DNA from: Dryococelus australis
Lineage: Eukaryota > Arthropoda > Insecta > Phasmatodea > Phasmatidae
Length of the DNA: 64,000 nt
Direction: 5' to 3'
Assembly (NCBI GenBank): GCA_029891345.1
Contig: CM057003.1
Coordinates: 14,858,709 to 14,922,708, forward strand
A model generated the notes under the pieces. That model did not search any database. It had not been told where the DNA came from and saw nothing but the letters and a program-made list of their open reading frames with translations. The position numbers and the translations under genes are program-made. This document shows positions 1-11,986 of the stretch, one piece after another. Numbering within the stretch: the stretch's first letter is position 1; each line of letters starts with the position of its first letter.

Positions 1-207
1 CAGGCGCGAGCTGGTCACGTACCAGCGTCTTCAGTTACTTATCTGAAGAAGCCATTTTGAAAAGAAGTAGCACGGTTGCTGTGCTACCACAGCCCGTTAA
101 GTTCGAGGACTGGCTAACTCCTTGAGTGTAGGCAACCACGCAACACTTTACCACGACCTGATAGATTCTACTACGTTTTATACAGTCGTAGAATTAGCGC
201 AAATTTT

Positions 208-350
208 ATTATTGGCGGGTTTTTCTCGTGGATCTCTCGTTTCCCCAGCCGTTGCATTTTGTCGCTACCCCATACTCACCTCGCGTCACCCTCATCGGCT
301 CTCAAGACCCCACTGTTAAGAGTAGTCCAAACACCTCTCCTCTCCACTCC
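208..350 (+). mobile_element. tRNA-derived SINE (family 1), 3' part only
   Basis: This stretch holds the TTGGCGGG, TTTTCTCGTGGATCTC, GTTTCCCC and TCGGCTCTCAAGACCC blocks also seen, in the same order, in the full copies at 21041 and 30391. The tRNA-like head (A and B boxes) is missing, so the copy is 5'-truncated. The small open frame across it is a by-product and not a gene. Bases 1-207 hold nothing I recognise. Confidence 0.75.
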
Positions 351-1264
351 ATTCCCCTCGACAATCAAGAATTAAACATAATATTAAGGATGGGAGAGAC
401 ACGGTGATCAAATTAGTTTTTCAGCCTTTATAAAAATAACATATTATGAAATAACGATCTCAGAAACTAATACTACAACAGAAATCTAAAGGATAATATT
501 CTGTAGGGCTGCCTGTGGCCCAAAATAAAACTTCAGAGGAAAAACATGCCCCATGGACTTTTAAAAGTTTCCGAGTAGGACTACGACTGTCTTAGTATGA
601 AACTTTTCGCCGTTAACATTAATATGCATGAATTAAGCTTAACTCAGGAACAAGAGAACAAAGATCTGCTGCTAGATTTTATCCAGGATTTACATTAACT
701 TGTCTGCAGTGCTCCACTCTTTTGTTTGGTAGAGACAGTAAGGAATATGTTTGTTAAACGACGATTGACATTTAAATATACCCTGCCCGCGACAAGTATT
801 TTACCTCAACTCAAAATATCTCGTTTGTATCGCCGATCCTAAATCCGCACCAACGCTTGACAATATTTCAAACGCGCGTATCGCATTGGTAGAAACTTGC
901 ATTAAATAAACTTGAGACACAGTTTATTGCCTGGGCTTAAATATGTATGTTAATAATTCTTGAACTAACATAATCACTTCCTCTATGTTTGGTATATACT
1001 AAAATGCACTTTGTTTTAAAGATGCGTCTAAACTCTTCGAAGTTTCGACTGGCACAGAAGGCCATTACCAGGAGTATGCATGACACCTACTTCAACACCG
1101 TTCGAAAATAGTCCTCCCCGAGTAGGTTAGGCCACACGCGCCACTCCAGACTCTTTCAAGACACCTAATAGTTGACAGGTTCACTTCATAACCTAACACA
1201 AGACTGGAAACTGAAAATATTTGTGCGTACACACTAGAAAAATCCATGCATAGTTTTCTGTACG
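351..1264. other. unassigned AT-rich stretch
   Basis: I see no coding frame of note, no terminal repeats and no resemblance to the other repeats in the window. Confidence 0.5.
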
Positions 1265-1640
1265 ACAAAGAAAGCCATTTATTTGATGTTGTTTTGTTCA
1301 CAGCAACACAATGTAGCTTTAATTCAAATAGAAGGTTACAAAAATATGAGTTTGCTGCTAATAAATGTTTTTCTTGTAAGTTTTTGTTTTATGGTAATAT
1401 TACCTTTCGTTATAGCAAAGAAATAAACATTATTTGAGCTTATTTTGTTCACAGTAAATACACATTACTTTGAACCAAAGGTAACGGCTTACAGGATTTC
1501 TGTCGTACATTGCAGTTTTTAGTACGTAACTGTTGTCCTAACGCTAACGTTCATAAACCAATAAGAATATCCTGCTGTTACGAAACACTGCAGCTGAGAA
1601 CATTTATAGTGCTCCTGCAGACGTTTAATGTCATTGTGAA
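1265..1640 (+). repeat. dispersed repeat G, copy 1
   Basis: This aligns over its whole length with 24823-25177 in the same orientation. Shared blocks include CATTTATWTGAT, TGTTYACAG, GTTTGCTG, AATATTAACCT or a close variant, GCAAAGGTAA, AGTACGTAACTGTT and TGTCATTSTGAAG. Both copies drift by substitutions and small indels. I see no terminal inverted repeat, target duplication or coding frame, so the class (LINE tail, LTR or MITE) is open. Confidence 0.65.
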
Positions 1641-1881
1641 GTTCACGCCATTTCTCAAGTAATAAAAATCTGCATTTTACTTTTTAGTAACAATGAGTTG
1701 ATTAGTTCTAAATGCATCCGTTCCAAAAAAAAAATTAGATGTGCTCATATTTTTACGTCTAAATTAACTGTAGTGCTTACATAAATTTTAAAAATTAATT
1801 AAGAGAAGCAGTTTACATGATTTAACTTCTTAGAATTAGTGCAAACTGATATTGATTGCATTTGCTTTGTATTCTACACAG

Positions 1882-2019
1882 CACAGTAAAAACTGCTGCA
1901 GTTTTGACGTGTTTGTGTGTCAACAATTGCATGCAGTTGTCATATGGAAACACAGTAAAAACTGCTGCAGTTGTTACGCGTTTGTGTGTCAACAAGTTCA
2001 TGCAGTTGTCATATGGAAA
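1882..2019. repeat. 69-bp tandem duplication (two units)
   Basis: Unit 1 is 1882-1950 and unit 2 is 1951-2019. Both start CACAGTAAAAACTGCTGCAG and end CAGTTGTCATATGGAAA, with only a few differences between. Because 69 is a multiple of three, all frames show a 23-residue repeat in conceptual translation. The surroundings (1641-1881) are plain AT-rich DNA. Confidence 0.85.
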
Positions 2020-3084
2020 CACGGACATCAGTCATTGGGTGCGCAAAAAATCAGTCGCACGTAGTTATTAAAATGATATGCAGTGAGTTGTAAATAACAA
2101 GAAATAAAACACGACTTTAGATGAAGTGGTAAAAAACCACGAATCGACTCTTAAGTTAGATTTGCGAAGATGTGTGTGGGAAATATGGGACATAGAAGGA
2201 CAACCTTCTTCCATGAAGGCCTCGCGTAAAACTAATAAGAGTTAGTAGCCCAGAAATGTTTTTGTTTCATTTTTTTGGTTGCGCGATTAGGCGGATCTCG
2301 ATAAATAGATAGTCTATGAATACGAATTTTGCGCCAGGAAAGGCAATATCCAATTTTCGGCCCATATGGCTTTGCTTGTATCACATCAAATGTAAAAATT
2401 TGCGGAAAAAAATAGGCAATTTTAGAGCTTACCTTCGCGGTTTCTGTACATTTTTGGTAAACTTCTTAAACTGTAATGGAAGTTTTTAACCTATATACTG
2501 TATGAAAATATACCATACATCAAGATGCAGATGTACGAATTTTAGTGTTGGGAACATACGTACGCATTTGACTGTTTCCTGAGAAAATGTAGGATAGCTA
2601 CAATGAATGGTTAGGGGAAAACACTAAGATTCCCACTTTATCATTAAGCGTATACACTGGTATGGTGAATTTCCGAATAATTTCTTAGTGAGGTAAGAGA
2701 GAAGTAAAAGCATTCGGACGTATTAAACCTATGTGCAGAGATGGTGGAAAATCGCGAAAAATTTTTGAGCCAACATATCTTCCATGGAACAACAATGGAT
2801 GAACAATGGTTTTGACTCTTAGAAGTTGTTTACAGACCAATCACGAACGTTCTGCCTTATAGTATCAAAATCCTCATTGGTCCATTAAAAAGGGGTAGTA
2901 TCTTCATACATGCATAACAGCCAATAAGGAAATAAAACTGTCGGACATATGTACAGTATGTTAAATCCTAGCAAACAGTCAACTTAACCCGTGATAAACC
3001 ACCATCTATACCTATGGGCTTTCATCGCGTGCAGTAAAGTCCCACAGTTACAGATATAATTTGCATTGTACAGCGCACAGACGG
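2020..3084. other. unassigned AT-rich stretch
   Basis: I see no supported gene, repeat or terminal structure here. Confidence 0.5.
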
Positions 3085-3175
3085 AAACACTGCACTCATT
3101 GCGCATAGGGGCGATGAAGTGCTAGCCGTGCATGTCAGTGTCGCTCCTATCGCTCCCTTGCTTCTGTACCTTGAA
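3085..3175. repeat. short GC-rich dispersed family, copy 1
   Basis: The block around GCGCATAGGGGCGATG and CTCCTATCGCTCCC recurs near 9765-9870 and 55831-55905. The two blocks are partly self-complementary (GGGGCGAT against ATCGCTCC), so each copy is a weak hairpin of about 70-90 bp. The family is unknown to me. Confidence 0.45.
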
Positions 3176-4668
3176 TGCGCAAAAAGTTCCCGCGACTGTG
3201 TACTCTTAAACCAATAAATGATGCGTAATAAAAGAGGGAAAAAAAGGGGGGGAAGCGAATACTCCATACAAACCAACCGGACTTCGACAACGTCCAGCGA
3301 ATTGGAATATGCGGACTGAAATCAGCCGACGTTGAACCTGGATCGCTTCATTCCGAGATCTGCGCACCAAAAGTATCTCCTCGGAACTCCTCACTTATAC
3401 ATCTTACCTTGATATGCTGTGCTACTTCAATCTCAAGCTATGTAAGTTGGGCCACTGCAAGGTTTCACCTCTCATGTGGTTTTTGCGTCGGTGTGGTAAC
3501 CATCCAAAAGTAGTTATGGTTCTACATCAAATCTTACAACTGTGTTCAAACAGGGCACAGGCATCACATTTTTCTCACTCAAATTTTAATTTTATTTACA
3601 CACATTAGTGCCATCAGCTTTTGCATACATGTTTATATGTGCGTCTTATATAATCCATGCATGGAATGGAAAATTTCCTCTACGAAATTACGAAGCGGAT
3701 ATAGTAGATAAGAGGTTTGGTATTACAACTTATAGGACCGCGGTATTCAAAGGCATTAAAACGAGCAGAAAATGAATCACTTGTATCCATCGCTGCAGCA
3801 ACAGCAGTTATGTTGGGAGCTGTCCTTCCGCTCACCATTTTCCTTCTCATTCACGTTAAAAATAAATAAACGCTTGCGGTTTGGTAAAACTTTTAATTAC
3901 TGAACGCCTTTGAGATAATACAATACAATTTAGAGTTTGAACGGCTGTAATCCTCACAAAATTACGCATCATGTGAGGTTGTATACACAAACCCTCGTGC
4001 GCATGTGAGTTATAAATGTTTTATTCACGAAAAAAAAAAATGTATATTTATAATGGGTTGCTCCTGTAGGACACTGTCGAAAACTAGACAAAAATATGAA
4101 ACTTGAGTGTAGCCCTTGAAAACAAATAACACGCATACAGTCATAATCCTCGACGCGTTAAGAGAAGTGAAATATTAAATCAGAATTCCGAGAAGGGGAT
4201 CCATCAGTCCACTCATTATTAAGATGATGTAACGTCTCTGGATATAAGTTTATGAGGCTCTAGTATGTTTACCGTATTGGAATAAAGACTGCCTTGGTTA
4301 GTACATGTGTCAATGGCTTGCCGACACATGGTAAGAGTGCCTTCCCTCACCAGGTTCCGCAGCAGCTGTTTCAACTAGTCGAGCCCGTCTTCCAGTTTAT
4401 TGAGTATACCGCCGTTCTTCAAAGTGGCTTTTCGAGACTCCCCCCCCCCCCCAAGTTTCGTATCCAGGAGGTACGAAAGACTCCTGCAGAAGTCATTTTC
4501 GGATGAGACATTGTACGGATTGCCACGCCCTCTCCATTACTTTCACAAACCCGAAGATGTAATTAACAAAGATAAAACGCTAAATAGAATTATCCCTTTT
4601 AACTGAACGCACTGGCGGAAGCAGAGTGGCGAAGATTTCGGTGCACATGTGCTGGTAGCTTACCGATC
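3176..4668. other. unassigned stretch with a C tract
   Basis: This is mixed AT-rich DNA with a C run at 4441-4452. Open frames around 4294-4606 are short and have no recognisable motif, so I do not call a gene. Confidence 0.5.
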
Positions 4669-4860
4669 CAGGCTATCCGCGGTAAAGTGAGCACTTATTT
4701 TCACCTTAGTCATTAACTTCCTAGTTCGGTGGTATATACACACTGCGTTTACTAAGTACATGGCAATATTTATTTAGAAAGGTGTTTCAAGGATCAAAAA
4801 TGGCTGGAAGTAAAAAGTAACTTCGGCCTCAAAAGTGCTCACTTTACCGTGAACAGCCTA
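4669..4860 (+). mobile_element. MITE family E, short form (E1)
   Basis: It opens with a degenerate GGCTATCCGCGGTAAAGTGA and closes with TCACTTTACCGTGAACAGCC, a terminal inverted repeat whose consensus begins TAGGCTGTTCACGGTAAA. The interior (TGGCAATATTTATT, AAAAGTAACT) matches the copies at 22171 and 27425. I could not find a convincing target duplication, so the superfamily is not assigned. Confidence 0.8.
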
Positions 4861-5219
4861 TACAGAGAAACAGTACCCAGTCTCTCCTTCCTTCAGTGCA
4901 AAATTTCCAAAAAGCGGCGACATACAGAAAAGTTTGTGGAACCAGTGATTTGTAGGATAGACTCAACATTGCTCTGAATATTCATTGGCAGCTTCCAGAG
5001 TGAGTTTCCAGTTTTACCTTAGACCGTGCAGAGTGGGGTTCGTTTCTCGTATTCCTGTAGGTTTTTATCAACCCAGAATCGTGCTGGGTGTATGTCAATT
5101 ACGATCCAATCTCAAAAGTAATCGAAACATACAAACTGAAAGAAAAGATTTGTTAGTGGTTAAAACAACTATTTGGTTGATGCGTGATTTTCTGTCGAGG
5201 ATCTTCGAAAATTGACATT
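4861..5219. other. unassigned stretch
   Basis: I see nothing recognisable between the MITE and the minisatellite. Confidence 0.5.
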
Positions 5220-5384
5220 TTAGGGTAAACGAAATTAGTCGAAACACAGTTGCGAAAAATGCAAATAGGCTAAACGCAATTAGGGTAAACGAATTTAGGA
5301 CAAACGAAATTACCCAAAACGCAGTTAGGCTAAGCGCATTTAGGATAGACGGCATTATGCGTTTCGCTTTTAGGGTAAACGAAG
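5220..5384. repeat. 15-bp minisatellite, 11 units
   Basis: Eleven consecutive 15-bp units follow the consensus TTAGGGTAAACGAAA with heavy drift; the first, fifth and last are nearly consensus. The period is a multiple of three, so the minus strand stays open through most of the array and reads as a 5-residue hydrophobic repeat. I regard that open frame as a consequence of the array and not as a gene. Confidence 0.85.
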
Positions 5385-5532
5385 TGTACTCGCAACAGTG
5401 GGTATCCAGTTTTATTCCAGAAGATATATCGTTGGACTCGTTTTTTTAATCCTTGTAGGTTTGTTACTGACCCGAAACTGACCCCGGGGTGTCTTTATGA
5501 ATCGTCGTCAAATTCCAAACGGAACCAAAACG

Positions 5533-5560
5533 TTTTTTTTTTTTTTTTTTTTTTTTTTTT
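5533..5560. repeat. T28 homopolymer
   Basis: An uninterrupted run of 28 T precedes a sharp change to CpG-rich sequence. It could be a retroposon tail in minus orientation, but no retroposon body is recognisable beside it. Confidence 0.9.
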
Positions 5561-6420
5561 CCCGGGATAGTTGGTCGCCAAATGGGTGTGCAAAATTTCC
5601 CGATCTCTGCCAACAGAAGAATGTTATTGGATCACTTTGTGGACTGCGGGACTTCCGTCGTTCTCGGATCTCGTGATCACGCCGGCAGTTATGGCCACCT
5701 GGAGACCTTCCCCGAGGAAATGGGGAAAGCGGGAGGTTAGGGACGACAGTGACAAGAGTTCAAAGTAACTGCTGAAGTAGCGGGAGGAGGAGAAGCAAAG
5801 AAAAAAAGACTCGGCGTGGAACTTCAGTGGAAGGAACCTGCTGGCGTAGCAGGCGAACTCGTCCCTCCCCCTCGCCAAACCCCTCTTCCGGGGACGTCCC
5901 GATGAGGCCAAATCGGATTTTGGTCGGGCGAGCGACGAGTGAAATTTTAATTAGTCGCGGTGGAACCACCCTCGTGAGACTCACCCGCTGCAGCTCGGGG
6001 GATAAAAAAACGCCCTTGCTGAACCCGCCGCGGAGCATGTTTCTGGGGGAGGGAAGGGTGGCTTGTTGAGGGAGCATCGTTCGCTTTCGCAGGCCCGCAA
6101 GCACCCCCCCCCCCCCGGGGGTGGAAGAGACGAGGGTGGCTCGACTGGAGACACGGGATACGCGCACCCCTAAGACTTTAATTAACGCAGCAGCTCAAGG
6201 CTGGGAGGGAGGATCCCCCCCCCCTGCCGAGAGATGTTTTCGCCTTTTTTGCAACCCCTAGAGCACCCCGTCTCGGCTCCGCACCTTGCGGCCGTGGCTG
6301 TACGCCTCGTGGATCAAAGCTCTCGCTGGGTCGTCCGTACTCGTTCGTCAATATTACTGATGGGCGGGGCCTTTCATTATCTTCAGCCCGGAGCAAGCGC
6401 TTTGACATCTGCCTCGTTAG
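5561..6420. other. GC- and CpG-rich island, no supported gene
   Basis: Base composition rises sharply against the AT-rich surroundings, with many CpG dinucleotides (for example TCGGGCGAGCGACGAG) and C tracts near 6105-6117 and 6215-6223. Frames up to 153 codons are open on both strands at once, as expected of GC-rich DNA, and none shows a domain I know. It could be an unmethylated promoter or a repeat of foreign composition. Confidence 0.4.
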
Positions 6421-7805
6421 GTACGTACACCGCGTTATTAGCCCTCCTACTCGGTGTCTTTTCCTTCGTCTCGGCGCCCTTCATTAGCCTTCTATGCCTT
6501 CTCATGTGTCCTTCAACGGCACGTGCGTTTCCTAGCATTGCATTCCTCACTTCTTCTCGCTACGACAAACACATTACTTGCTCTAACTGCCCATATTATA
6601 TAACTATTGCAGCTGAAATGCCCACAGCCATGCAATATTACGCCCTGCGCAGACACCTCGGTAAAATTCATCTCATTTTACTTCGATGCTATTAAATAGC
6701 GCATTTTTAGCCATGGGTGTTAAATGTCTTCGATGTTGTGGTCAGTTTAATGCTGCGTAGCGGGGAAAATACTGACTAATACAGAAGAATGGAGAAAAAA
6801 TACCGAAGGATACGACAGGAGAAAAAAAAAACAGACGAACACAGAAGTGAAGACATGCACATATATAGACAAATGTTGAACGACGTAACAGACAACACAG
6901 ATTAATAAAATAGTTTTTTAATGACAAAATTGTAGCAATGTTTCTAGAAGTGTTACTTATTCGCGTTATTAAGAAACGTTTTTTTTTAACGTTACGTTGT
7001 GCGATTTCTGAATGGGCATAGTTTTTCAACGGAGTACGTACGTATTATATACTTTATTAATAAAGGTTTTATTTCGTTTTGGTTCTGAACTTGTTAATAT
7101 TAATGCGGTTTATATTATTCGTAAATAATACTTTACCTTTGGGTTTTTTTCCCAATCGCATGGATATGCTATTATAATAACTACATAAATAGATATATAA
7201 ACTTTCAAGAACTTCTGACTTTGGTAATTACCCCTGAGACTTAAATATTCTTTTTCAGTGGCGGTAGTTAAAGTTTACACGTAACTGGAAGGGCAGGTGT
7301 AAAATCATACCTCAAATGATAAGTTTGCAGGGGAATGGTCCGTCGATAGTAAATTAATATGAATAATTCGGTAAGTTCCTTACCCAGAATTCAAACTCCA
7401 GCTTCCACATCGTAACTTAGTGGACAAATTTTGTGCCTTGTATGCTCAACCTCGTATGCCGCGTACAATTCATACGACAGTGAAGCATGTTAGGTTGAAT
7501 GTGAAATGAGAGCGGAGTCCAGTGCAAAAGAAATCACGAAGATGTATCTTCTGCGAAAAAAAAAAAAGAAAAAAAAAAAAAACCAACAACTTAATTTTAG
7601 GTAAATGATATCGCTCCGATTTTTTTGTTGGAAACTTGAGATATTTATTTTCATGTCTGAAGTCTCCAACTTATAAAGAATGCAGCCTTCTGTCAAGACA
7701 ATTTATGTACAAACGTATAATTAAAGTTGTATTTTTTTTTTCTACTTCCTAGCGTTACTACTCCAAGACATTTGGTAAAAATCAAGACTTTTAAATAGAA
7801 AAGCT
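6421..7805. other. unassigned AT-rich stretch with A tracts
   Basis: The GC level falls through 6421-6700, then AT-rich DNA follows with A-rich runs near 7557-7582 and a T run near 7731-7740. No gene or repeat family is recognised. Confidence 0.5.
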
Positions 7806-8640
7806 CATGTCATCCCTCACACAGATGTTCGTGTCCTTCTCGTCGAAAGAAAGTCTCGTGGGAAAAGAAAATATAGTGGAGGGTAGAGCGTGCCCGGTAG
7901 CTTACAAGGGGATGCGGAAATGTAGGGTCGTGTAGGGGTTGATCAAAGAAATGGGTGGGTGGGTTGATGGCGCAAGGGGAAGGGGTGATGTACTGCAGAT
8001 TTACTGCAGCAGGGCCGACTGCAGAGGGCGCGTGGCCGTGACCTACAGAAGGGCGAGCCTGGCACCATCCCCCCTGTTCACTATCTCTCTTCGCCACTTC
8101 GAACCCGCCCTTTAACAACCTTCGTACCAGCTCATCCTTTCCCCTCCCGCGTTGAGGACTGCCGCTTGCCCCCTGACAGGGCGGTAACCCAAACACGCAT
8201 GCTCGCTTAGCGCGTAACATACCACCCAGGCGCTAACGCGAAATTTCATCACCGACTTGAAAATACCTGGCATTATTATTATTGTTTCCGCTTTTGTTTT
8301 CCCGGCCGAAAGGTAGCGGGAAAACCCCAACAACCGTGACGCTATCACAAAGGATACGCCACAGTTATCCTCTTTCGACGGTTTCAGAAAACTAACAGCA
8401 CCATATTCGTATTCAAATAGCAACATTTGCAGGCCGACTAGCGTATTTCTATCCCGCGTCCTTTTCATTGAAATTCCACCCTCGTGGGGGGAGGGGAGGA
8501 GGAGGGTAACGGCGCTTTTGGAGCTGCAAACCTACGCGACCTTTCGCGCGGTAATCCCGCAGTAACATTAAATGTTGTGTTCGGCATACTACGTGTTCCC
8601 CCCCCCCCCCCCCCCCGTTTTTTGGTTGCGCGGCTTAGTG
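7806..8640. other. GC-rich stretch ending in a C19 tract
   Basis: This is moderately CpG-rich DNA with overlapping short frames on both strands and a run of 19 C at 8598-8616. I see no motif that supports a gene. Confidence 0.4.
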
Positions 8641-9232
8641 AAAAACGTCGTGTTCACAAACTGCTGAACAAAAACCCCCTCGCACTCAGGCACTGAATGA
8701 AATTCTCTCGTAAAAGTTCACCAGTTTTTTTTTTTATTTTTATTTTTTTTTCGCTTACTGGGTTATTTGAATTTTGTATTCATCCCACAATATTCTGTGG
8801 GGATATACTGAACTAGGTGACGTCTACAGCTTACGAAATATTTACAGCATTGATACCGTGAAAGGAAAATATGTGTAGTGAATAAAATTTACAAAAGTAG
8901 TAAAGGATGTCAATTAAATTGAAAATAATTTAGGCCGAAACAACTTGTAAATAAACAACACTGGGTTTTAGAAAGACTGGTGAAATGTTTTACTCTCATA
9001 TCTTAACGAAACTCATTAGGGTGGCCGCATACCTGGTGATTGAACTGGGTTGGTGTATGTTTGAAACAGTTACATTTTACTGAACAGTGGCTCATGTAAC
9101 AAACATCTTGCCTTCCTGAAAGAAAACAAACTTGCCATCCTCACCAGACGAATACGAAATGGTAATTTCGAGATATCAGGTTTTTTATCAATATCATTTT
9201 GGAGCCCTCGAACATCTTTATACGCTATCCTA
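8641..9232. other. unassigned AT-rich stretch
   Basis: This stretch contains T-rich runs near 8726-8750 and nothing else that I recognise. Confidence 0.5.
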
Positions 9233-9650
9233 TAGGCTGTTCACGGTAAAATGAACAATTTTGATAGGTCTGTTTAAAATCTATTTGTATGCACGTTGTG
9301 TATTCCTCCACCTTATGTAAAATTAACATTGCCATGGGGCTGATCACTTTATTCATGCGTCGGTCAAGTGAAACTGTGAAATTATTAGAAAAGTAAATGC
9401 TTTACAGCTATGCTTATTTTAACACTTCGCTGCAGTAAACAAACAGAACGCGAAAGATATAATCCAAGTTACCACGAATGGTTAACTAACACTTTTTATT
9501 TTACGTTAAGATATGGAACTACTTTCCATCCATCATTACCAACTATAATAGGCGCATGACACTTGGTGTCCCCATTAAAATATATGTAGGCGGGGGCAGT
9601 GACTTTTTGGTAAGGTCGATTTCAAAAGTGCTCACTTTATCGTGGACTGA
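9233..9650 (+). mobile_element. MITE family E, long form (E2)
   Basis: It begins TAGGCTGTTCACGGTAAAAT and ends with CTCACTTTATCGTG and a decayed terminus. Interior blocks (TTATGTAAAATTAACATTGC, TTCATGCGTCGGTCAAGT, ACTACTTTCC) recur in order at 11618, 25818 and 51118. The long and short forms share ends but have largely different interiors, which suggests one transposase acting on both. Confidence 0.85.
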
Positions 9651-9764
9651 TTTTAACAAGAGCGAAACTAAGGTAGCACTTTGAACTCAACTTTGCTACC
9701 AACTTTACACCAATAAGCCGATATGGTCACAGCTTCAAGTCTCAAAAATCCGCGAAACTCGACG

Positions 9765-9870
9765 AGAACACTGCGCAGCCAATTCATAGCCTTGTGCGTA
9801 GCGGCGATGGGGCACTTGAAGCTCGTGACATTGTGGCCCTTATCGCTCGCGTGCTGCTAAACCTCAATGC
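9765..9870. repeat. short GC-rich dispersed family, copy 2
   Basis: It shares TTGTGCGTAGCGGCGATG and CCTTATCGCTCGC with the copies near 3085 and 55831. This is the most diverged of the three. Confidence 0.35.
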
Positions 9871-10148
9871 GAGAATATCTCCATTGAAGTGACAGCCTTA
9901 AAAAAAACACATATATAATAATAATAAACATGCAATATAACAATACATATTGTATATGATAACAAATAATTTATAAAAATAGATAATAATATAGAGCCAC
10001 CTATTAAATATTGTAGTAACTATAAATAAACGTCAAAGTAGTCTATTTGTGAAAATGAATGGTCGGTTGAACCAAAACAATTGTTAATTGCTGGTTTGCT
10101 GCCAAAGCAGAGATAAACCCTTTGTAGCCTTAATTGTTTCACACACAG

Positions 10149-10151
<3 letters not shown>

Positions 10152-10195
<44 letters not shown>
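10152..10195. repeat. (CT)n microsatellite
   Basis: About 22 uninterrupted CT units form this tract. The small open frame through it is a leucine/serine artefact. Confidence 0.95.
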
Positions 10196-10197
<2 letters not shown>

Positions 10198-11617
10198 AAG
10201 GGCTCATTGCCAGTTCATGACCCTTCACGACCTGTCAAACGAACCGCCATTCACTCGGAACAGCAGCAAAGAGGCCCAAACATTTCGCACTAAATGAGTT
10301 GTTGAAAATTTAACGCACCTGTCTATTCTGGATAGTTTTAATGTAACTGGTTCACGTACAAATTAAACATTCTGAAATCAATATTTAAAATACACTTTCC
10401 CGTAAATGCGTGTATTTCAAAGAGCAAAACGACTGGATATATAAACATTAATATTGGTAGAGAATTCTAAAAAAGTATTTCCAGGCATTAACATTTATTG
10501 GAAGCATAGTTGGTGTTAACGATGCGATAGATTTTGTTTTGTTTAAGACGCGATACTGTAAAAACTATCGTGATAGTGATTATTATCTTTCGTAACGTTT
10601 TACCATATTTACTTGATTGGCACCACGTAAATATCAGAAATACCTGTGATATTAAATGTCCAAGTAAAATAAATTAGACGTGTCAGTTTTTATATGTCAT
10701 TACCGAATCAGTACACTGAATACCCATGCCATACAAAATTGATACTCATATGATATTCAGATTTAATTATCTTTGGGAATAGGTATTTTTTTCAGTGTTC
10801 TTACGTGCTTCATAAAGTACCTTGTTTGCTGGTTTAAGTATTATTGTAGGCGGTGATTGCTATGTCCTGAAAATTTCACGTAGAAGCTATTTGGTTTGTT
10901 TCCTTCGTAACAACTGAGCTGTGAAAAAAAAAAAAACATTTTTACACAGGTGGCAATGGGTTATTTGTTAAAATTCAGCGACATATTCGCCACTTTGTCG
11001 TGAATGATGATAGATCTAGGTATGTTGACGTAAGTCCACCCTTTGAAAAGCTCGCAGCTGTCTTTTGTCGTTGTCTGGTGACTTTTCTGTACAACGTGTA
11101 CGTTCGCGGAACTGCAAAGTGCTGGTAACAAACTCGCAATTTCTCAGGTCAAAAATTGCGTATGCCAAACGACGCTGTTCATATTTAGTCAGTCTGCTTT
11201 AGTTCAAGGTAATACAAACTTTCAACCCATGTTTTTTTCTAATCAAGTGGAAAAATTATTATGTCAATGTTTTCTGATAACATACGTGTACATAAAATAA
11301 ACGAAACCATTTACAAAAAATTTAGCGTGGGGAATGTACTTTTTTATTCATTTTAATTTTACACTTAAATAGTTATTTTAAGATAATGAGGCAAAACACT
11401 GGTAAGATGCATTTCATGTCGATCGATAGCCAAATTGCTAATCCTGCCGTGGGAGAATGTCGGTGTTTGGCGTCAACTGGGCGCAGAAGTGAGCCTTGAG
11501 CTATACCTTGTACCCTCGGACCGGGGTGATTATGTTAATTATATTTTGCTTTCTATGTTAACAAAATACGAAACTGAACCAAGCGATGACATCGCGTGTA
11601 CCAGTCCATGCGCGGGT
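10196..11617. other. unassigned AT-rich stretch
   Basis: I find no gene, terminal repeat or family member here. Confidence 0.5.
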
Positions 11618-11986
11618 TAGCCTCTTTTACGGTAAGTCGGTCAGTTTTTAAATCCCTGCTTAAGATCTGTATATATGCACATATTGCATTCTTCCGCCCT
11701 ATGTAGTATTAATGTTGCCAATGGCCCGATCACATTCATCATCCATCGATCAAGTGAAAATGTGGATTTATTAGGAACGTACGTATAAAAAAAAAAAATT
11801 ATCTCATTCTTGAACTTAAATTGATTAAGAAGAAAACAGAAAGCAAAAAAATAATAATAATAATTTCAGTTTTCACAAATGTTTACCGAACTCTTTTAAT
11901 TCAACATTTTTTAACTTTTAACTACCTTGCCTCCACTGTTACGAACTTTTAATTTCAGAAGTGTTCAAATAATCACAAACAGCCTC
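11618..11986 (+). mobile_element. MITE family E, long form (E2), decayed
   Basis: The 5' end TAGCCTCTTTTACGGTAAGT and 3' end TCACAAACAGCCT are degenerate versions of the family ends. The interior keeps CTTAAGATCTGTATATATGC, CTTCCGCCCTATGTA and CACAAATGTTTACC in family order. A run of 12 A near 11789 and AAT repeats near 11849 have grown inside it. Confidence 0.7.

Noticed and set aside
1882-2019. CRISPR-like array
   Set aside because: There are only two long adjacent units without spacers, in a eukaryotic context.
5220-5384. interstitial telomere array
   Set aside because: The unit is 15 bp and only its first six bases resemble a telomeric repeat; insects normally use TTAGG.
5760-6167. 135-codon minus-strand frame
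   Set aside because: It overlaps other open frames in the same CpG-rich island and shows no domain.
6234-6695. 153-codon frame in a CpG-rich island
   Set aside because: Frames are open on both strands at once, with no motif and no splice context I can support.
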